This document shows positions 51,073 to 59,472 of a stretch of 64,000 nucleotides of DNA, piece after piece; the stretch's first letter is position 1; the number at the start of each line of letters is the position of its first letter. The translations under genes were made by a program, and so were the position numbers. Source of the DNA: Chloroflexota bacterium (GTDB lineage Bacteria > Chloroflexota > Ktedonobacteria > Ktedonobacterales > JADMIN01); assembly GCA_021323855.1 (NCBI GenBank), contig JAJPKE010000036.1, positions 1-64,000 on the forward strand, written 5' to 3'. The notes beneath the pieces were generated by a model, which was not told the origin of the DNA, did not search any database, and saw only the letters and a list, made by a program, of their open reading frames with translations.

Positions 51073-52251
51073 ATGACCGATACAGCGAACGTGAGCGTCT
51101 TCGTGAGCCACAGCCACAAGGACGACATATTTACCTCGCGGCTGGTGGCGGACCTGCGCGCGGCGGGTGCGGATGTCTGGGTGGATAACGCCGAGATCAA
51201 TTATGATGACTTTATCAAGAAGATCAATGATGGTCTGCGCGGTCGCCAGTGGTTGATTCTGGTGTTGACGCCCAACGCGCTGGCCTCGCAGTGGGTGGAA
51301 ACCGAGGTCAACGCCGCGCTGCACCAGGCAAAGCTCGGCCAGATGCGCGGGGTGATTCCGCTGCTGGCGCAGTCCTGCGACGAGCGCGATATCCCGCCCA
51401 CCTGGGCCACGCTCCACCGCTACGACGCCACCAGCAGCGAACGCTATCAGGCGGAACTGGCGCGGCTGCTGCGCACGCTGGGCCTCTCCATGCAAGGAAC
51501 AGTCGCATCACATTTCGCCAGCGAACCACCTGCCGCACGGGATGCTGAGCCGGTACAGCCGAAGATTCCCGGCGTCTATCGCGTGGATGCTTCTGGCAAC
51601 GGCGATTGTCGCACCATCGGCGCGGCCTTGCGGTCCGCACAATACGATGAGCAAATCACCATCATGCCAGGCACTTATCGTGAAGACCTGGAGATCACCG
51701 AGCCGGTGAAGATCATAGGCGAAGGCAAGACGCAAGAAATCATCCTTGAAACGGTAAAGGGCATAAACATAGCGATACCGTATGAAGAATGTGCGGTACA
51801 TCTCGCCAACATGACCATACGGCACACTGGCACGGGGAGCGCAATTCATGGCATAGCAGGTATTGTGTCTCTAAGCCTAAAGATAGACCATTGTGATATC
51901 ACCAGCAACTCAGGCGTGGGCATCCAGCCAGGTCCCAGGATGGCGACAACGCTGAACTATACTTCCATTCACAACTGTCGCCAGAGCGGAGTTTTGCTAG
52001 ATCCCTATGCTATCGCTGGCATTGAAGACTGCACGATCAGTAGTAATGGCGGCGATGGCATTACCATCGGGAGTGGGGCATTGATCTATGCGTATCGAAA
52101 TCGCATTACGAACAATGCCGGCTGCGGCGTCTTCGCGCGTGGCGCGTGTGGCGGCACATTCGAGAACAACGATCTGCGCTGGAACAAGAGTGGCGCATGG
52201 GCGCTCGACACCAGAAATAACAAACTCACGCGCACTGGTAATTTGGAATGA
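51073..52251 (+). CDS. TIR-domain protein fused to a right-handed beta-helix
   Basis: A 392-residue protein. Residues 1-140 are a TIR domain: VSVFVSHSHKDD, LRAAGADVWVDNAEI, WLILVLTPNALASQWVETEV. The Glu position that gives NADase activity in other TIRs would be Glu78 (W-x-x-x-E). From about 165 to the end is a parallel beta-helix of the pectate-lyase/NosD type: VDASGNGDCRTIGAALRSA, ITIMPGTYREDLEI, then turns such as IDHCDITSNSGVGI, IEDCTISSNGGDGI and YRNRITNNAGCGVFARG. TIRs hydrolyse NAD or act as scaffolds; beta-helices bind carbohydrates or proteins. The fusion suggests that the helix recognises a trigger. It starts at ATG 51073 (SD AGAGGAGA); the long frame runs open from 50905. Confidence 0.85.
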   Translation: MTDTANVSVFVSHSHKDDIFTSRLVADLRAAGADVWVDNAEINYDDFIKKINDGLRGRQWLILVLTPNALASQWVETEVNAALHQAKLGQMRGVIPLLAQSCDERDIPPTWATLHRYDATSSERYQAELARLLRTLGLSMQGTVASHFASEPPAARDAEPVQPKIPGVYRVDASGNGDCRTIGAALRSAQYDEQITIMPGTYREDLEITEPVKIIGEGKTQEIILETVKGINIAIPYEECAVHLANMTIRHTGTGSAIHGIAGIVSLSLKIDHCDITSNSGVGIQPGPRMATTLNYTSIHNCRQSGVLLDPYAIAGIEDCTISSNGGDGITIGSGALIYAYRNRITNNAGCGVFARGACGGTFENNDLRWNKSGAWALDTRNNKLTRTGNLE

Positions 52252-52258
52252 GGAGGAA

Positions 52259-52304
52259 GACCTCACCCCGCCCTGCGGGCACCCCTCTCCAGCGAGGAGA
52301 GGGG
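52259..52304. repeat. Copy 3 of the palindromic dispersed repeat (inverted)
   Basis: GACCTCACCCCG, a short stem CCCTGCGGGC, then CCCCTCTCC with GGAGAGGGG. It is inverted relative to the copy 94 bases on. Confidence 0.65.
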
Positions 52305-52397
52305 ACCGTGCGGCACGCTAGTTGGCATTCTAGCGAGCTTCTTCTTACATGGCGATTACGAAACCGTCGCCTATTGGCAGTAATCTTCGCCTAGCGG

Positions 52398-52434
52398 CCC
52401 CTCTCCTCGTGGGAGAGGGGGTAGGGGGTGAGGT
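52398..52434. repeat. Copy 4 of the palindromic dispersed repeat
   Basis: CCCCTCTCCTCGTGGGAGAG, then GGGGTAGGGGGTGAGGTC. Together with 52259-52304 it makes an inverted pair with 93 bases between, like a MITE. Confidence 0.65.
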
Positions 52435-52452
52435 CTCTAGAGAGGTAAACCA

Positions 52453-53235
52453 ATGACTGACGACCGGGCAATAATCACAGCTGGAAATCCAGAAAATACC
52501 GCGCCGCACTGGGAAGAAGATACCTCGGCACTCTTCATAGACCTGGGCGCGCTTTTCGTGCCCGCGCGCATGGAGCAGATCGCCACACTGCGGCGGCTGA
52601 TCCCTGCACAGCCAGACGAAGCGTTCACGATAGTGGAACTGGCGGCGGGCGACGGCACGCTGGCGCGGGCGCTGCTGGCAGCCTTCCCACAGTGCCGCTA
52701 TCTCGCGCTGGATGGCTCGGAGACGATGCGCGCGCAGTTGCGGCACACGCTCGCACCCTTTGGCGAGCGCGCGACAGTTGGCGCCTTCGAGATAGCCGCC
52801 ACCGATTGGCGTGAGGCGCTGCCACAGCCGCTCCGCTGTGTCGTCTCGTCGCTCTGCGTGCATCACCTGGATGGCGACGGCAAGCAACAGCTTTTCGCGG
52901 ATATGGCGGCACGGTTGGAGCCGGGCGGCGCGCTGCTGCTGGCGGATGTCGTCGAGCCACAGAGCCAGGCGGTGGCCGACCTGTATGCTGAACAATACGA
53001 GGAGATGGTGCGGGCGCAGAGCCTTACACAGATGGGCGACCTCAGCGGCTATGAGCGGTTCCGCGCCTTGCACTGGAATTACTTCCGCTATACCTACGGC
53101 CATCCCGACCCTGATGAGATTGACCATCCCTCACCACTCGCCGACCAACTGCGCTGGATGTCAGACGCTGGCCTGCGCAATGTGGATTGCTTCTGGCTGC
53201 GCGCCGGTCACGCCATCTACGGCGGCTGGAAATAA
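52453..53235 (+). CDS. Class I SAM-dependent methyltransferase
   Basis: A 260-residue Rossmann-fold methyltransferase. SAM motif I reads TIVELAAGDGTLARALL (about residues 57-73), the acidic SAM-hydroxyl contact is in LALDGSETMRAQL, motif IV is VSSLCVHHLDGDGKQQL, and a C-terminal region (FRYTYGHPDPDEIDHPSPL, LRWMSDAGLRNVDCFWLRAGHAIYGG) resembles UbiE/methyltransf_25-type small-molecule enzymes. Substrate unknown. It lies after the beta-helix TIR gene, separated by two inverted dispersed repeats, so co-transcription is doubtful. Confidence 0.85.
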   Translation: MTDDRAIITAGNPENTAPHWEEDTSALFIDLGALFVPARMEQIATLRRLIPAQPDEAFTIVELAAGDGTLARALLAAFPQCRYLALDGSETMRAQLRHTLAPFGERATVGAFEIAATDWREALPQPLRCVVSSLCVHHLDGDGKQQLFADMAARLEPGGALLLADVVEPQSQAVADLYAEQYEEMVRAQSLTQMGDLSGYERFRALHWNYFRYTYGHPDPDEIDHPSPLADQLRWMSDAGLRNVDCFWLRAGHAIYGGWK

Positions 53236-53265
53236 CGGGATAATGCAAGGATACTTTACCCAATC

Positions 53266-53400
53266 TTATGGCATCAGGCGACTTACTGCATCAGGTGGCT
53301 CGACGGCAGGAATAGGTGATTGCTGGTAGTCGGAGACGTTGCGTGTCACAATCAAGTCCATACTGCCGATAATTGCGCTGGCAATTTGCACGTTATCCTC
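53266..53400 (-). pseudogene. C-terminal remnant of a PIN-domain toxin
   Basis: The minus-strand frame reads EDNVQIASAIIGSMDLIVTRN, then SPIPAVEPPDAVSRLMP, stop. The pattern D-x-x-Q-I-A-S-A...D-L-I-V-T-R-N...F/Y matches the last third of PIN toxins, with the third acidic Asp retained. The first roughly 85 residues, holding the other metal ligands, are gone. It follows the antitoxin-like gene directly, so the pair is a broken module. Confidence 0.65.
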
Positions 53401-53626
53401 TTAGTTCTCGTCGCTCATCGAGCCATTGCTGTTCTTCTTCAGCCGTCGGCTGCGTCTCGCCAGGGATACGAGCAATGCCTGCCAACGCCAGGAAGTTGTG
53501 AGCTGGCGCTGACTTTTTGTGTAGCTCCAATTGTAGAATTGCCTGGACCAGTTCTATCCGATCCTCTGAAGTCCAGGACCGAACCGTTTCCAAAATAGTT
53601 TCACGATCAGGTGCTTGCAGAGACAT
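53393..53626 (-). CDS. Antitoxin-like small protein next to a broken PIN toxin
   Basis: A 77-residue protein: VRSWTSEDRIELVQAILQLEL, then QPTAEEEQQWLDERRELRG. It has a helical, charged C-terminal tail typical of small antitoxins that wrap a PIN toxin. I do not recognise a DNA-binding fold. Its stop overlaps the remnant PIN frame, as in VapBC operons. With its toxin truncated, it may be a relic. It is AT-richer than its neighbours. Confidence 0.6.
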   Translation of the reverse strand: MSLQAPDRETILETVRSWTSEDRIELVQAILQLELHKKSAPAHNFLALAGIARIPGETQPTAEEEQQWLDERRELRG

Positions 53627-53752
53627 ACTGATAACCGGCCTTTCTTTCTTGTCCTATTGGTATTTGCCACCACCTAACATTGGGTGAATGGTCACTCTGA
53701 TTTTATCCCAATTTCCAGGGTGCGCATCAGCAGTGAGCAAAGAGCCGCGATG

Positions 53753-54634
53753 TCAGAGGATATTCACGGAGCGGGCGACGAGCAGCACGATGATGAGCAT
53801 GGAAATGACCGCCTGCGCCATCATCAGCAGCTTGGCGCGCTGGGTCAGCGGCATCGTATCAGCGGGGCTGAGCGCGGTGGCGGAGCAGAACGCCAGGAAC
53901 ACGTAATCTACGAAGCCGGGCGCCCAACCGGTCCTGTTGCCGTCTTCCTGCTGTGGAAAGCGGAAATCCTTTGCCTGATGTTCTCGCAGGATGCGCGCAC
54001 GCGGCCCATCGCCGTCCATCTCCCAATACCAGACGGCGAAGACCAGCACATTACATAGCCAGAGCAGCGCCCCGGACGTGAGCAACGACTGGCCGGACAA
54101 GTTTAGGTGAGCATTCGTCAAATTGACGATCAAGAGAACAACCGAGGCAACGAGCGCCGCCGTCAGCACGAACAACAGCAGCAATGCCTGCCCACGCGCC
54201 ACGCGATACGGCAGGTGCCGCCGCCAGAAGATGAGGATCGCCAGCGGCGGCAACAACAGCACCGCCTCCAACACGAGCAATAGCCACGGTGGTCCGACGA
54301 TCAGTTGCTTCGGCAGCGCCAGATACAGCCCGCCCACCAGCAGCGCGCCAATCGTCGCAACGATCAGTTGCGGAATGTCCGGCACGATCTCATGCAGCCG
54401 CCGCTGCCATTCATCCTGCGCCATCCGCTCCAGGCTGGCATACGCTGGCGTGTGCGCCCGAACCGGCGGCTGTGACGATATCACCGGCTCCGGCTGGCTG
54501 GCTGGCGCTGGCGTTGTTAGCGCTGCTGGCGGCGCAGGCGACGGCGACACTGGGATTGGTCGCGCGGGTCGTGTGGACCGCGCTGGCGGCGTTGTATTGT
54601 TGCTGTTGCGCTTCTTCCCGGTTTGCTGCGACAT
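53753..54634 (-). CDS. Multi-span membrane protein with conserved YWEMD and SPADTMPLT motifs
   Basis: A 293-residue protein. A disordered, Pro/Thr/Ser-rich N-terminus (about 1-75, with a Pro-rich run around residue 30) is followed by about six membrane helices. Motifs VFAVWYWEMDGDGP and KDFRFPQ lead to a re-entrant-looking C-terminal pair: FVDYVFLAFCSATALSPADT, MPLTQRAKLLMMAQ, SMLIIVLLVARSVNIL. I recognise this as a widespread uncharacterised membrane family whose ending resembles a two-helix pore, though that resemblance is visual. It is divergent from the TIR-TPR gene at 54854. Confidence 0.8.
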   Translation of the reverse strand: MSQQTGKKRNSNNTTPPARSTRPARPIPVSPSPAPPAALTTPAPASQPEPVISSQPPVRAHTPAYASLERMAQDEWQRRLHEIVPDIPQLIVATIGALLVGGLYLALPKQLIVGPPWLLLVLEAVLLLPPLAILIFWRRHLPYRVARGQALLLLFVLTAALVASVVLLIVNLTNAHLNLSGQSLLTSGALLWLCNVLVFAVWYWEMDGDGPRARILREHQAKDFRFPQQEDGNRTGWAPGFVDYVFLAFCSATALSPADTMPLTQRAKLLMMAQAVISMLIIVLLVARSVNIL

Positions 54635-54853
54635 AACTGCTTCTCTGAATTATTGGCTTCATCCTACGCACAAAAGCATACTCTGCAAAGACTATCATAT
54701 CCAGACGGGCGGGCATAAGGGGTTGTCACGGGATGTGATGCTGAGGCGCTCTCTCGACGCATCCGGGCAAAGCGGCAACTAAGGCTTGCAAGCTGACGTG
54801 CTATACTGAACTGGTAGTGACGCATGAAACTGCCTTCAAGGAGAGCAATTGAG

Positions 54854-56572
54854 ATGGCGGAAATGTCAGCACCAGCGAAACGCCTCCGGATTTTCATCAG
54901 CCACAGTCATCAAGATAGCGCGTTTTGCCGCCAATTGGTGCAGGCGCTACGGGCAGCCGATGCGGATGTCTGGTACGATGAGCATAATCTGCATGCCGGT
55001 TCGTTGCTGGATAGTATAGAGCAAGAGTTGCGCACTCGCCCCGTCTTTCTTCTTATTCTCTCGCCCGCTGCGCTGAAGTCTCAATGGGTGCGTAATGAGT
55101 GTAAGTGGGCCTTTACGCGCATGATGCACGAACCCCAGCGTCTTCTGCTGCCTGTGCTGGCGGCGCCGGTGCGCGAGGAAGATATCTGGCTCTGGCTCCA
55201 GGACTTCAAGCGTATCGAGGCGCCTGGCGTCGAGCCGTATCCACCAGATGAGGCAGTGCGCCAGACGTTGCATGCGCTCTCCCTCTCGCTGCCAGATGAA
55301 GCGCCGATCTCTGCGGCCCCACAGCCAGAAGAGACTGCGGAAGATCTACTCAATCGCGGGCGCGCACTACGGGCGCAAGGCGACTATGCCGAAGCATTGA
55401 CGCTCTTCGCCAGGGCGCGACAGCTCGAACCTGGCAATATGGTGGCCTGGGCAAACTATGGCAACCTGCTGATGGACGAACTGAAGCAGGCTGAAGAGGC
55501 GCTGCCGGTTTTTGAGCACATCACAAATCAGGCTCCTGATGAGATGTTTGGCTGGTATTTCCTGGGCCAATGCCTGGTGTTGCTCAAACGCTATGAAGAA
55601 GCCTTGAGCGCCTTTGATCGGGCGCTGGCGCTGGCGTCAGATGAGACGGATGTTTGGAGCTATAAGGGGTATACGCTGGCCGAACTCGGTCGCACTGAAG
55701 AGGCGCTGGTCGCCTTTGAGCGGGCGCTGGCCCTCGATCCTGACGATCTTGGGAGCTTGAGTGGCAAAGCATCTGTTCTCTTCGGCCTTGAACGGTATGA
55801 GGAGGCGCTGGCAATTTATGACCATCTCTTGCAACTTAGTCCCAGCGGGGCTACGTTCTGGCGGAATAAAGGCTATACACTCTATCGCCTCGGGCGCTAT
55901 CAAGAGGCATTAGTGGCCTATGACCGTGCGCTTCAACTCGACCCCAATGAGGCAACGGGATGGCAAATGCGCGGAGAGGTGATTGCTAAACTTGGTCGCC
56001 TGCATGAGGCGTTGGTGGCCTATGACCGCGCGCTGGAACTGTCTCCTGAGAACGCAGCAGTCTGGGTTCGCAAAGGTGATGCGTTGCGGGCGCTTGGGCG
56101 CTACGCTGAGGCGCTGGCCGCCTATGACCGCACGCTGGCTCTTGATGCGAGGGATGATATTGAGGTTCTGTATCATAAGGGGCTGGCCTTGAGCTTTCTG
56201 GGAGAGCATGAGGAGGCGCTGAAGGTGTATGACCATGCCCTGACGCTGGCGCCACAAGACGCCGATTTGTGGGATGATCGCGGCAATGAGTTATTTTTCT
56301 TGAAGCGCTATGACGAAGCGCTCTCGGCGTATGATCGCGCGTTGGCGCTCCAGCCAAACCATTGGGCGGCTTGGGGAAATAAAGCTGCTGCTTATAGCAG
56401 TCTTGGCCGCTATGAAGAGGCGCTGGCCGCCTGTGAGACGGCGCTCAGGATTCACCCGGCAAGCGAGATGGTATGGCGAACCAAAGCCAACACGCTCCGC
56501 GCTCTGAACCGCGAGGAGGAGGCGCAGGAGGCGGAAGCTCAGGCCACGCGCCTATCAAACGCTGGCAGGTAG
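54854..56572 (+). CDS. TIR-domain protein with C-terminal TPR array
   Basis: A 572-residue protein. TIR domain at 10-150: LRIFISHSHQDS, LRAADADVWYDEHNL, FLLILSPAALKSQWVRNECKWAF, with the NADase-type Glu at about 82 (SQW, then Glu four residues after the Trp). It is followed from about 170 by roughly eleven TPRs (repeats such as EEALAAYDRALALDPNEATGW). The sequence gives no signal peptide. TPRs typically bind partners; TIR-TPR proteins occur in bacterial antiphage and stress systems, and a NAD-consuming effector triggered by partner binding is a fair model but inferred. ATG 54854 follows AAGGAG by about 10 bases. It converges on the pentapeptide-channel gene, 15 bases away. Confidence 0.88.
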   Translation: MAEMSAPAKRLRIFISHSHQDSAFCRQLVQALRAADADVWYDEHNLHAGSLLDSIEQELRTRPVFLLILSPAALKSQWVRNECKWAFTRMMHEPQRLLLPVLAAPVREEDIWLWLQDFKRIEAPGVEPYPPDEAVRQTLHALSLSLPDEAPISAAPQPEETAEDLLNRGRALRAQGDYAEALTLFARARQLEPGNMVAWANYGNLLMDELKQAEEALPVFEHITNQAPDEMFGWYFLGQCLVLLKRYEEALSAFDRALALASDETDVWSYKGYTLAELGRTEEALVAFERALALDPDDLGSLSGKASVLFGLERYEEALAIYDHLLQLSPSGATFWRNKGYTLYRLGRYQEALVAYDRALQLDPNEATGWQMRGEVIAKLGRLHEALVAYDRALELSPENAAVWVRKGDALRALGRYAEALAAYDRTLALDARDDIEVLYHKGLALSFLGEHEEALKVYDHALTLAPQDADLWDDRGNELFFLKRYDEALSAYDRALALQPNHWAAWGNKAAAYSSLGRYEEALAACETALRIHPASEMVWRTKANTLRALNREEEAQEAEAQATRLSNAGR

Positions 56573-56587
56573 AAGGCTACCTTCACG

Positions 56588-58192
56588 TTAGCGCGCGAAG
56601 AAGCGCTGCGTGAAGGTGGCGATGAAGCTGATCTCGATAATCAGGCCGGCCAGCCCTTCGATGACGGCGACGATGGTGGTCGGATCGCCGGGGATGATCG
56701 TGCTGGGCAGGAAGCCGCGCCCATGAAAGGCGTTGAAGCTGAGGGCAATCGCGTTGATGACGCTCATATGCGGCACGGTGTTCTGCCCCAGGATGTAATA
56801 GATCACCGCCGAAATGCTCAGCACCGCCAGATACAAGACCAGACTGCGCCCAGGCTTGTAGCCATAACCGGCCAGCCCATCCAGAAACAACGAGAAGACA
56901 TACGAGCCGAACTTCTGGATGCGCGTCCCCAGATGATGGTGCCAGGGTCCAGGCAGCCAGAGCGCCTGCCCGCGCAGCACCAGCCGCTGCACCACCTGCG
57001 CGCGATAGGCGAAACGGTCGGCGTCTTCGTTCAGTCCCTGGTTGCGCAGTTCCACAGCCATCTGGCGGTTGGCGCGCACCACCGTGCGTAGCTCCGCCAG
57101 CCGCGCCGGGCCATCCTTCGCTTTCCCTGGATGCCACTCCTCCGCCAGCGCCTCGCGTTCGTCGCCCAGCACACGCAGCAACGACCAATCCACCACCGCC
57201 AGATTTGCGCCGCCCCAACGCACATCCGCCAGCGACACGCCGCCATAGGTTTCGTCGCCGACTATCGCGTCGTCCAGGCTGGTCAGGTTATCGAAGAAGA
57301 CACCATTCAGGCACGCCCCGGAGAGTTCGTCAGCAATATCAGTGCGCCAGCGCCGGATGCGCGCCAGCGCCGCCGCATCATCCGCCAGCCGTTTGCCCGC
57401 CAGATGCGCCTCGCCAAGATGCGCGCCTTCCAGGTGTGCCCCTTCCAGGTGCGCCCCCGACAGCGAGGCGCTGCGTAAGGCCACGCCTTCCAGGCGCGCG
57501 TTTTCGAGGATCGCCGCGTCCAGCTTCGCACCGACAAAGGACGCGCCCTGCGCCTGCACCTCCGCCAGATACGCCCCTTCGAGCCGCGCAAAGCGCAGAT
57601 TGGCATGCTCCAGCCGCACACGATGCAGCCGCGCCGCCTCCAGATGTGCGCCTTCGAGAACGGCTCCCTGCAACTGCGCCTCGCTGAGGTCCGCCTGTTC
57701 CAGGTGCAACCGCGCCGCATCGAGCTGGGCTGCCGTCGCATTGCGCCAGGAATCTTCCGTCAGGCCGCCGAGCAGCCCCGCCAGCGGCAATCCGCTAAGG
57801 TCCTCCCCAATCAGAATGGCCCCACGCAGGTCGAGACCGGTCCGCTCGCGCTGCTGCTCGTCACTCCAATCCACCGGCCCCAGACCATCCTCATGCGTCG
57901 CCAGCAACCATTCGAGGTCGGCCCGGGTCAGCGCAGGCTCTATGTTCTTGAACGGATAGACCCCACGTTCGCTATCCACGCGCTGCTTCCGCTGACTCGC
58001 CAACTGGCGCTGGCGCGCGGCGCTGATCTCCGGCTCACGCCGCCAGGAACAGCCGCAGGCATGCCAGTAGCGCCGCCAGCCCTCGTGGTCGCTGGCATCA
58101 GCCGGCGCGGCAGGCGGCTCAGATGGCGCGGTTGTGGTGGCCGTACTCGTGGCCGGTGCAGCCCGCGAGGCAGCGTGATGACGCTCTGGCAT
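56588..58192 (-). CDS. Pentapeptide-repeat protein with a C-terminal two-helix pore-like domain
   Basis: A 534-residue protein. The N-terminus is disordered and Pro/Ala-rich (to about 75). A pentapeptide-repeat beta-helix (about 120-275) shows A-x-L-x-x runs such as LEQADLSEAQLQGAVLEGAHL and AHLEGAHLEGAHLGEAHL. A linker (about 280-420) precedes two membrane helices (about 440-465 and 500-525) that bracket NAIALSFNAFHGRGFLP. That layout (helix, pore-like loop, helix) is the Ion_trans_2/KtrAB style. I infer a gated channel with a pentapeptide sensor; the ion cannot be named. Convergent with TIR-TPR. Confidence 0.8.
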   Translation of the reverse strand: MPERHHAASRAAPATSTATTTAPSEPPAAPADASDHEGWRRYWHACGCSWRREPEISAARQRQLASQRKQRVDSERGVYPFKNIEPALTRADLEWLLATHEDGLGPVDWSDEQQRERTGLDLRGAILIGEDLSGLPLAGLLGGLTEDSWRNATAAQLDAARLHLEQADLSEAQLQGAVLEGAHLEAARLHRVRLEHANLRFARLEGAYLAEVQAQGASFVGAKLDAAILENARLEGVALRSASLSGAHLEGAHLEGAHLGEAHLAGKRLADDAAALARIRRWRTDIADELSGACLNGVFFDNLTSLDDAIVGDETYGGVSLADVRWGGANLAVVDWSLLRVLGDEREALAEEWHPGKAKDGPARLAELRTVVRANRQMAVELRNQGLNEDADRFAYRAQVVQRLVLRGQALWLPGPWHHHLGTRIQKFGSYVFSLFLDGLAGYGYKPGRSLVLYLAVLSISAVIYYILGQNTVPHMSVINAIALSFNAFHGRGFLPSTIIPGDPTTIVAVIEGLAGLIIEISFIATFTQRFFAR

Positions 58193-58441
58193 AGGCTATG
58201 CGTTCTCTTTCTGGTTGGTCGGGTATCCTGCAACAGTATATGCCAGCCGGTCAATTGGCCGCCAAGCCACGGGACCATGCCAAACCATATGGTTGCCTGG
58301 CTTGCCCGCTAACGACAGACCTGCTAGAGTACAACCGCTGGCGAGGTTGCAGGGCTACCTGAGCCAGCAGCGATACAACCGCGCAGACGGCTATGCGTAT
58401 GTGAGAGTGGAACCCGCTGCGTGTGAGGAGCTTATGCTTTT

Positions 58442-59320
58442 ATGAGGCCGCCGGATCAATCGGATACTACAGGCAATACCAGCAATACAGACGACTCCGC
58501 CGCGTATAACGACGACGGCACCGCGCCGTTGCCGCCCTACTCGCCTCATCACGCGCCCCAAGACGACACGCCGCTGCCGCTGCCATACGACGACCTCGAC
58601 CCAACCTATCAGCAACCGCCGACCTACCGGCCACCAGTCTATCAGCAGCCGCCACCGCATCCGCCGACCTATTCGCGGACGCAACGGGCGACAAGTGGAC
58701 AGCAGCAGCCGATGCTGCCGGTTCCCTATCAGCACAATGGGCAGCCGGTGCTACCCTATCCACCGCCGATCATCTATCAGGCCGCGCCGCAGCCGATTCC
58801 TGCGCCGGTGGTGCATGTGCATCAGCGGCGGAGCTGGTTCTCCATCACCTGTAGCGTGCTGGTGATTCTGCTGCTGATGTTCTGCGGAGTGATAGGCGTG
58901 GGCATCTATAACGGCGTCGTCAACGCCGGGCATGCCATACAAACAGCAGGCGCAACACTGCCGGCATACGGCACGCTGGTAACGTTCTGCGGCGCTGAGC
59001 AGACCCAGCAATATGGCCTGGCGTATCAGCAGTTTTCCTCGCAGTTGCAACAGCAGATCACCGAAGATCAATTCACTCAGCATGCGCAGCAACTCGACCA
59101 GCAGAACGGAACGATTACGTCGTGCGGCCAGCATAGTGGCAGCAACGCCACGGTCAGCGGCAACAGCGTGACGATTGAGGTGGATGTCACCCGCACCTTC
59201 GGCAGCGACGCGGGCGGCAATGCGGGCAAGCACCAGGCGTTCCAGGGCAACATCACGCTGGTTCAGGAAGGCAACGACTGGCATATCAACCAGATAGACA
59301 CATCGCTCGGTTTGGTGTAG
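58442..59320 (+). CDS. Pro/Gln-rich single-span protein, paralogue 1
   Basis: A 292-residue protein. The N-terminal half (about 1-130) is disordered: Pro, Gln, Tyr and Thr in short runs (TYQQPPTYRPPVYQQPP). One membrane helix (FSITCSVLVILLLMFCGVIGVGIY, about 138-163) follows a basic patch. The extracytoplasmic domain (about 180-292) has TLVTFCGAEQTQQYGLAYQQFSSQLQQQI, TSCGQHSG and a beta-rich end (NDWHINQIDTSLGLV). Two paralogues follow in tandem, sharing the F-C-x-A...Y-x-x-A-Y-x-x-x-S-x-x-L-Q core and a final DSLL/DTSLGL-like strand. The domain resembles DUF4878/NTF2-like lipoprotein domains, which is a visual judgement. Function unknown. Confidence 0.75.
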   Translation: MRPPDQSDTTGNTSNTDDSAAYNDDGTAPLPPYSPHHAPQDDTPLPLPYDDLDPTYQQPPTYRPPVYQQPPPHPPTYSRTQRATSGQQQPMLPVPYQHNGQPVLPYPPPIIYQAAPQPIPAPVVHVHQRRSWFSITCSVLVILLLMFCGVIGVGIYNGVVNAGHAIQTAGATLPAYGTLVTFCGAEQTQQYGLAYQQFSSQLQQQITEDQFTQHAQQLDQQNGTITSCGQHSGSNATVSGNSVTIEVDVTRTFGSDAGGNAGKHQAFQGNITLVQEGNDWHINQIDTSLGLV

Positions 59321-59472
59321 CATCGTGGTGGACCGACAAACAAATCTGCCGGTCTGTCACCTGTATCCGCTATCCGAACGTACTCTCGTTGTGCTATTTG
59401 TGTTGAGGCGCGCAGCATAGCGGCAGCATCGCAACTATCGGGCGCGCCCCACGCTGAAGGAGAAACCCATCT

